DNA of 51,035 nt, taken from NCBI GenBank assembly GCA_028281785.1, contig JANQJG010000085.1, positions 1 through 51,035 on the forward strand, in the 5' to 3' direction. A program made the position numbers and the translations under genes. The notes beneath the pieces are model-generated. The model was not told the origin of the DNA. It searched no databases and saw nothing but the letters and a program-made list of their open reading frames with translations. Position 1 is the first letter of the stretch. Every line of letters starts with the position of its first letter. Shown here piece by piece: positions 46,424-51,035 of this stretch. This DNA comes from Rhodospirillales bacterium. Its GTDB lineage: Bacteria > Pseudomonadota > Alphaproteobacteria > Rhodospirillales > Shumkoniaceae.

Positions 46424-46556
46424 AAACGCTGATGCAGACCGCACGCCCAACCTACCTCCCTCCCGCCGATTTGGCCGTCGAGTTTATACATATCGTCGGG
46501 GATGGGCGCATGCCGGGAAGCCTGTATTCTCGAGATGTTTGCATCACATATAGAGC

Positions 46557-47567
46557 ATGACGACACGGAACGAACACTGGTTGCGCACGGATGAGTCGGG
46601 TCTCTATTGCGAACCCGGTGGTTTCCATATCGATCCGCAGCGGGTCGTGGAGCGGGCGATCGTCACCCACGGCCACGGGGATCACGCGCGTCCCAACAAC
46701 CGCAAGGTCCTGGCCACGGAGGCGACGCTCGACATCATGCGGCTGCGCCTGGGCGTAGCCGCAGGTGACACGTTGCAGCCCCTGGCCTATGGCGAGACCC
46801 TGCGCATCGGCGAGGTCGATGTTTGCCTCGTGCCGGCCGGGCATGTGCTGGGCTCGGCGCAGGTGGTGCTGGAGTATGGCGGGTCGCGGATCGTCGTCTC
46901 GGGCGATTACAAGCGCCGCCGCGACCCGACCTGTGCCGGTTTCGAGGTGGTGACCTGCGATGTTTTCATCACCGAGGCGACCTTTGCACTGCCCGTCTTC
47001 CGCCACCCGCCCGACACGGAGGAGATCGACAAGCTGCTGGCCTCGCTCGACCTGTTTCCGGAGCGCGCGCATCTGGTCGGCGTCTATGGCCTGGGCAAAT
47101 GCCAGCGGGTGATTGCGCTGCTGCGCGAGGCCGGGTATGACCGGCCGATCTACCTGCATGGGGCGTTGCAGACGCTCTGCGAGTTCTACGAGGCGCAGGG
47201 GGTCGCGCTCGGGCCGCTTCGCTATGCGACGGCGCGGGACGGAAAGGAGATGGCCGGCGAGATCGTGCTGGCTCCGCCCTCGGCGCTCAAGGAAGTGTGG
47301 TCGCGGCGGATGCCGAACCCGCGCACGGCCATGGCCTCGGGATGGATGCGGGTGCGCCAGCGGGCCCGCCAACGGCTGGTCGAGCTGCCACTGATCATTT
47401 CCGACCATGCCGATTGGGACGAGCTGACGCAGACCCTGACCGAGGTGGAGGCCGGCGAGATCTGGGTGACTCATGGACGCGAGGAAGCGTTGGTCCATTG
47501 GGCTGCCCAGCGCGGCTTGAAGGCGCGGGCGCTTTCGCTGGCCGGATTCGAGGACGAGGCGGAATGA
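46557..47567 (+). CDS. Ligase-associated MBL-fold exonuclease
   Basis: The 336-residue protein is a metallo-beta-lactamase/beta-CASP nuclease with THGHGDHARP (HxHxDH metal motif), VPAGHVLGSAQ, VVSGDYKRRRD and a later SDHADWDEL. Relatives in the same cassette are Mn-dependent DNA exonucleases. Its TGA overlaps the ligase ATG (ATGA), indicating co-translation. The start is ATG at 46557. Confidence 0.93.
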   Translation: MTTRNEHWLRTDESGLYCEPGGFHIDPQRVVERAIVTHGHGDHARPNNRKVLATEATLDIMRLRLGVAAGDTLQPLAYGETLRIGEVDVCLVPAGHVLGSAQVVLEYGGSRIVVSGDYKRRRDPTCAGFEVVTCDVFITEATFALPVFRHPPDTEEIDKLLASLDLFPERAHLVGVYGLGKCQRVIALLREAGYDRPIYLHGALQTLCEFYEAQGVALGPLRYATARDGKEMAGEIVLAPPSALKEVWSRRMPNPRTAMASGWMRVRQRARQRLVELPLIISDHADWDELTQTLTEVEAGEIWVTHGREEALVHWAAQRGLKARALSLAGFEDEAE

Positions 47568-49156
47568 GAGCCTTTGCCCGCCTGCTCGACGATCTGGTCT
47601 TCATGCCCTCGCGCAACGGCAAGCTGGCGCTGATCGAGGACTATTTGAAGCGAGTACCCGACCCGCATCGGGGATGGGGCCTGTCGGCGCTCACCGGCGA
47701 CTTGTCGTTCCACGCGGCGAAGCCGGCGATGATCCGGACACTGGTGGAGGAGCGGACCGATCCCGAGCTGTTCCGGCTGTCCTATGACTATGTCGGGGAC
47801 ATGGCCGAGACCTGCGCGCTGATGTGGCCGGGCGATGGCCATGGCGAGGCGCCCCGCCTGGGCGAGATCGTCGACACCCTTAACCGGACGGGACGCAGCG
47901 AGGTCGCCGGCGTGCTGCGGGGCTGGCTGGACCGCATGAACGCGACCGAGCGCTGGGCCCTGATCAAGCTGGTGACCGGGGGCATGCGGGTGGGCGTCTC
48001 GGCCCGACTGGCCAAGACCGCTTTCTCCCGGGCCTTCGACCGCGACCTCGATACGGTGGAGGAGTTGTGGCATGCCCTCGATCCGCCCTTCGCGGAACTG
48101 TTCGCCTGGGTGGAGGGGCGCGCCGAGAAACCGGATGTGGCCAACGCGCCGGTCATGCGGCCGTTCATGCTCGCGCATCCGCTGGAGGAGGGGGAGGAAC
48201 TCGACCCGAGCGAGTTCCTGGCCGAATGGAAATGGGACGGAGTGCGGGTGCAACTCGTCCGGCGGGGCGCGGAGAGGCGCGTCTACTCCCGCACCGGCGA
48301 CGATATCAGCGCCGCCTTCCCCGATGTCATCGAGGCCTACGACTTCGACGGGATCGTTGACGGCGAACTGCTGGTGCGGGCGGCGGATGGGGGTGTTGCG
48401 CCGTTCAATCATCTGCAACAGCGGCTGAACCGCAAGACGGTGTCGGCCAAGATGATGGCGCGGTATCCGGCCTTCGTGCGCCTCTACGATATTCTTGTCG
48501 CCGGGGAGGAGGACCTTCGCGAATTACCTTTGATCGAGCGTCGGCAGCGGCTGGAGGAAGCGGTGGCCGGCATGGACCCGATACGTTTCGACATCTCCGA
48601 GATCCTGACGCCGGCGAGCTGGGAGGAAATCGCGGAGATGCGCCAGCGCGCCCGCGAGGCCGAGCTGGAAGGGCTGATGCTCAAGCGGCGCGACAGCGCC
48701 TATCAGGGAGGGCGAGTCAAGGGGCTGTGGTTCAAATGGAAGCGGGACCCCCTGACGGCCGACGTGGTGCTGATGTACGCCCAGCGCGGGCATGGAAAGC
48801 GATCTTCCTTCTATTCCGACTACACGTTCGGGGCGTGGCGGGACGGGGAGCTGGTGCCGGTGGGCAAGGCCTATTTCGGGTTCACCGACGCGGAGCTGGC
48901 CGAGCTCGACCGCTGGGTGCGCGGCCACACGATCCAGCGCTTCGGTCCGGTGCGGGAGGTTGAGAAGGCGCTGGTGCTGGAGGTCGCGTTCGACAGCGTG
49001 CACCGGTCCAAGCGCCACAAGTCGGGCGTGGCCATGCGCTTTCCCCGCATCAAGCGAATCCGCTTCGACAAGCCGGCGAAGGAGGCGGACCACCTCGAAG
49101 CCTTCTTCAAAATGATAGGCGAGGCCGGCGAGTCGGAATCCGTGGCCGAGAAGTAA
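47564..49156 (+). CDS. ATP-dependent DNA ligase (ligase-associated cassette)
   Basis: The 530-residue protein has an N-terminal DNA-binding domain and an adenylation domain with the nucleophile Lys223 in EWKWDGVRVQ (KxDG). The other ligase motifs are RTGDDIS, DGELLV, GLMLKRRDSAY and KWKRDPLTADVV. An OB-fold follows. It seals nicks using ATP and is the fourth member of the repair cassette. The ATG at 47564 overlaps the exonuclease stop by four bases; an open frame upstream is not coding. It lacks LigD-type polymerase or nuclease domains and Ku is not adjacent, so it is distinct from NHEJ LigD. Confidence 0.95.
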   Translation: MRAFARLLDDLVFMPSRNGKLALIEDYLKRVPDPHRGWGLSALTGDLSFHAAKPAMIRTLVEERTDPELFRLSYDYVGDMAETCALMWPGDGHGEAPRLGEIVDTLNRTGRSEVAGVLRGWLDRMNATERWALIKLVTGGMRVGVSARLAKTAFSRAFDRDLDTVEELWHALDPPFAELFAWVEGRAEKPDVANAPVMRPFMLAHPLEEGEELDPSEFLAEWKWDGVRVQLVRRGAERRVYSRTGDDISAAFPDVIEAYDFDGIVDGELLVRAADGGVAPFNHLQQRLNRKTVSAKMMARYPAFVRLYDILVAGEEDLRELPLIERRQRLEEAVAGMDPIRFDISEILTPASWEEIAEMRQRAREAELEGLMLKRRDSAYQGGRVKGLWFKWKRDPLTADVVLMYAQRGHGKRSSFYSDYTFGAWRDGELVPVGKAYFGFTDAELAELDRWVRGHTIQRFGPVREVEKALVLEVAFDSVHRSKRHKSGVAMRFPRIKRIRFDKPAKEADHLEAFFKMIGEAGESESVAEK

Positions 49157-49300
49157 CGTTGTCGAATGACGACGAGGCGGGTGGGGTGCGCGGTTTCCTT
49201 CGCGTTTTCATTGTACGTTGACATCACACCCGTTTAGCGCGAAGGGAGGCGGTCAGCTACTCCCTCCTCACACCATATCGTTCGATGACGGAGTCTCGCC

Positions 49301-50092
49301 ATGGTCCAGGAAACAGCGAAGAAACAGGGGACGCCGAACTGGGTGGATTGCGCGACCACCGACCTCGATGCGTCCGAAGCGTTTTACGCGGCGGTCTTCG
49401 GCTGGACCGCCGAACGCGCCACGGGATCGGATGGCAGGGCCTATTCGATACAGCGCCTCGACGGCAAATTGATCGGGGGCATCTATGAGTTGGATGAACG
49501 GATGCGCAGCATGAACGTGCCGCCGCATTGGGGAACCTATGTCGAGGTGGACGATCTCGATGCCACCCTCAAACGGGTGACGGAAGAGGGCGGGTCCGTG
49601 CTTGGCGAGCCCATCGACGAGCCGGACGTCGGCAAGATCGCGATCATCCAGGACACGGTCGGAGCCTATCTGCGCCTTTGGCACTCGGAACCGGGACATT
49701 GCGGCGAGGTGTTCAACATACCGGGCGCGCTGACATGGAACGAGTTGAATACGAAGGAGCCGGAGAAGGCGGCGGCGTTCTACAGCAAGGTCCTCGGCGT
49801 CGAGATCGAGATGATGGAGGGCCCGACACCCTACACTTTGTTGAAGGTTGACGGCCGGCCCGTTGCCGGCATCTTGAAGACAACGCCGGAGATGGGCGAC
49901 TTTCCCCCTTCATGGGATGTCTACTTCGCGTCCGACGACGTGGACGCCACGGTGAAGAGCGTGGTCGCGGCCGGCGGCAACGCGCTGCGCGAGCCGTTCG
50001 ATATTCCCGGCTATGCCCGAATGGCGGTCCTTCAGGACCCGCAAGGCGCGGTCTTCGAAGTGATCAAGCCAAAGAATCCGGACGAAGGCTGA
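49301..50092 (+). CDS. Tandem-VOC (glyoxalase-fold) protein
   Basis: This 263-residue protein consists of two vicinal-oxygen-chelate domains, about 10-125 and 140-258, each beginning with a WVDCATTDLDASEAFY or LTWNELNTKEPEKAAAFY type strand and ending in a DPQG- or DTVG-like turn. It resembles mycobacterial CFP30B-type proteins. Whether metal or ligand is bound cannot be told. The ATG at 49301 has GGAG seven bases upstream. It is a single gene. Confidence 0.85.
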   Translation: MVQETAKKQGTPNWVDCATTDLDASEAFYAAVFGWTAERATGSDGRAYSIQRLDGKLIGGIYELDERMRSMNVPPHWGTYVEVDDLDATLKRVTEEGGSVLGEPIDEPDVGKIAIIQDTVGAYLRLWHSEPGHCGEVFNIPGALTWNELNTKEPEKAAAFYSKVLGVEIEMMEGPTPYTLLKVDGRPVAGILKTTPEMGDFPPSWDVYFASDDVDATVKSVVAAGGNALREPFDIPGYARMAVLQDPQGAVFEVIKPKNPDEG

Positions 50093-50192
50093 GCGCGGAT
50101 CGAGGCGGAGGTCACGGCCCGGCTGGGCTCATCGTTGGCTCCTGGCGAGGACTGTTGCGATTCCCCGAACGCTTTGCCGCGGCACTTGGAAG

Positions 50193-50840
50193 GTGATGAT
50201 CACGATCCGGCATATCGCACCCTTAGATATCGAAGCGCTTTACGCGATTTCCTTGGCGACCGGCGATGGCGGGGGAGACGCGTCGCATCTCTATCGAGAC
50301 GGACGGTTGATGGGGCATATGTACGCGGCGCCTTACGCCGAGTTCTGCCCCCGGAATTGCTTCGTTGCCGAGGATCGGGACGGGGTCGGCGGGTATGTGG
50401 TCGGCGCGTTGGACACCCGGGCGTTCGAGGCGTGTCTGGAGCGGGAGTGGTGGCCGGCGCTGAGAGAAATCCATCCGGAGCCCGGCGGCGACCCTTCTGG
50501 GTGGGATGCGGACCAGCGAAGGGGCTACCTGATCCATCATCCGCGACGGGCGCCGGAGGGCATCGTCCGCTCCCATCCGTCCCATCTGCACATGAACCTG
50601 CTGCCGAGGCTGCAGGGGCGCGGTCTTGGCACCTCGCTTCTCGACCGATGGATATCGGACGCCCGCGAGCAGGGCGCCCAGGCCGTCCATATCGGTGTCA
50701 GCGCCTCGAACAGGCGAGGGCTGCGTTTCTGGGAGTCGCGGGGGTTCGCGCCCCTGTCTCGAACATCGGATCCGGGATCAAGCGGGACCGTTTGGTGCGG
50801 CCGCAAGCTAGTGTCCCGATCGCGAGATTCGATACCTTGA
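50193..50840 (+). CDS. GNAT-family acetyltransferase with altered C-terminus
   Basis: The 215-residue protein has the GNAT core: MNLLPRLQGRGLGTSLLDRW carries the acetyl-CoA loop (Q/RxxGxG/A), followed by HIGVSASNRRGLRFWESRGF. Its substrate is unknown. The last ten codons or so and the TGA at 50838 come from the 133-bp element that starts at 50808, so the native C-terminus has probably been replaced. Most of the fold is intact, since the native end should lie close to this point. Confidence 0.85.
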   Translation: MMITIRHIAPLDIEALYAISLATGDGGGDASHLYRDGRLMGHMYAAPYAEFCPRNCFVAEDRDGVGGYVVGALDTRAFEACLEREWWPALREIHPEPGGDPSGWDADQRRGYLIHHPRRAPEGIVRSHPSHLHMNLLPRLQGRGLGTSLLDRWISDAREQGAQAVHIGVSASNRRGLRFWESRGFAPLSRTSDPGSSGTVWCGRKLVSRSRDSIP

Positions 50841-50940
50841 ATCTCGCGTGAATCGGCACACGAATTTATTGATTCTCGTGTGATTCAGCTTCCGAAGTTG
50901 GGCACACATAATGTGCCCAACTTCGGAACCATCACACTAG
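50808..50940. mobile_element. 133-bp three-hairpin MITE-like element, copy 3
   Basis: This copy has perfect ends CTAGTGT/ACACTAG, the CGCGAGATTC/GAATCTCGCG hairpin, and a 17-bp stem TTCCGAAGTTGGGCACA / TGTGCCCAACTTCGGAA around CATAA. It overlaps the 3' end of the GNAT gene. An 11-bp direct repeat TGGTGCGGCCG occurs on both sides (50793-50803 and 50941-50951). Confidence 0.82.
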
Positions 50941-50989
50941 TGGTGCGGCCGAAACGGATGGTACCCATCCGTTTCGGCGGAAGCACCAC
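50940..50989. other. 50-bp palindrome next to the element
   Basis: An inner 13-bp stem CCGAAACGGATGG / CCATCCGTTTCGG (loop TAC) is enclosed by GTGGTGC / GCACCAC arms. It may be the original terminator of the GNAT gene or a second repeat. The rest to 51035 shows nothing else. Confidence 0.5.
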
Positions 50990-51035
50990 GGGGTTCATAG
51001 ATTCTGTGGTTCGATTCACGTGACGCTCGGGTACC

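Noticed and set aside
50990..51020. T-arm-like GGTTCGATTC near the right edge
   Set aside because: Flanking stems do not pair and no tRNA body lies upstream.

Overview
This is a GC-rich, densely coded window from what looks like an alphaproteobacterium, order unresolved (Rhodospirillales or Hyphomicrobiales-like). Pointers are a lipid A gene set with a GnnA-type oxidoreductase, a ligase-associated DNA repair cassette, a ydbH-ynbE-ydbL operon, a lysine/alanine-rich histone-H1-like protein, and several families of palindromic intergenic repeats of the kind common in alphaproteobacterial genomes. No rRNA, tRNA, CRISPR array or transposase gene was seen.

Layout. 0-7 kb: envelope genes, namely a divergent lpxA homologue, a gnnA-like oxidoreductase, a histone-H1-like protein, a GT-A-like glycosyltransferase overlapping or abutting a polytopic GT-C-like membrane protein, and lpxB. 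7-12 kb: a patatin-like phospholipase, the pgl-zwf pair and a secreted SnoaL-like protein. 12.5-14 kb: a secreted, membrane-anchored coiled-coil protein made of about fifteen 14-residue repeats, and a four-helix membrane protein. 14.5-21 kb, the most interesting part: an RpfC-like hybrid sensor kinase, an RpfF-like DSF synthase (crotonase family) with both catalytic glutamates, and a protein whose N-terminal receiver and linker resemble RpfG but whose output is a PAS-histidine kinase rather than HD-GYP. Together they look like a rewired diffusible-signal-factor (cis-2-unsaturated fatty acid) quorum-sensing module. An SDR and a MaoC hydratase follow, then a Nudix hydrolase.

23-31 kb: Tat-exported MsrB, the ydbH-ynbE-ydbL operon, a D-2-hydroxyacid dehydrogenase, a secreted Ala/Pro-rich protein with a duplicated end motif, and two small envelope proteins. 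31.4-36 kb: a glycan island, partly of visibly lower GC, with a class I methyltransferase, a two-domain fused glycosyltransferase and a protein of unknown function. 36-43 kb: a bactofilin, a lipoprotein/OmpR-type regulator/sensor kinase operon with overlapping genes, a lone phage-type transglycosylase-like protein, and a NarL-type regulator with a degenerate receiver. 43-49 kb: the four-gene ligase-associated repair cassette, arranged as two divergent pairs (pdeM with lhr-type helicase; exonuclease with ATP-dependent ligase). 49-51 kb: a double-VOC protein and a GNAT acetyltransferase.

A 133-bp three-hairpin element with CTAGTGT/ACACTAG ends occurs three times (22862, 41555, 50808). One copy supplies the last codons and stop of the GNAT gene, and hairpin stems carry paired base changes between copies. 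It looks like a non-autonomous mobile element (MITE). All family assignments are made by reading motifs and remembered homologues, not by database search.
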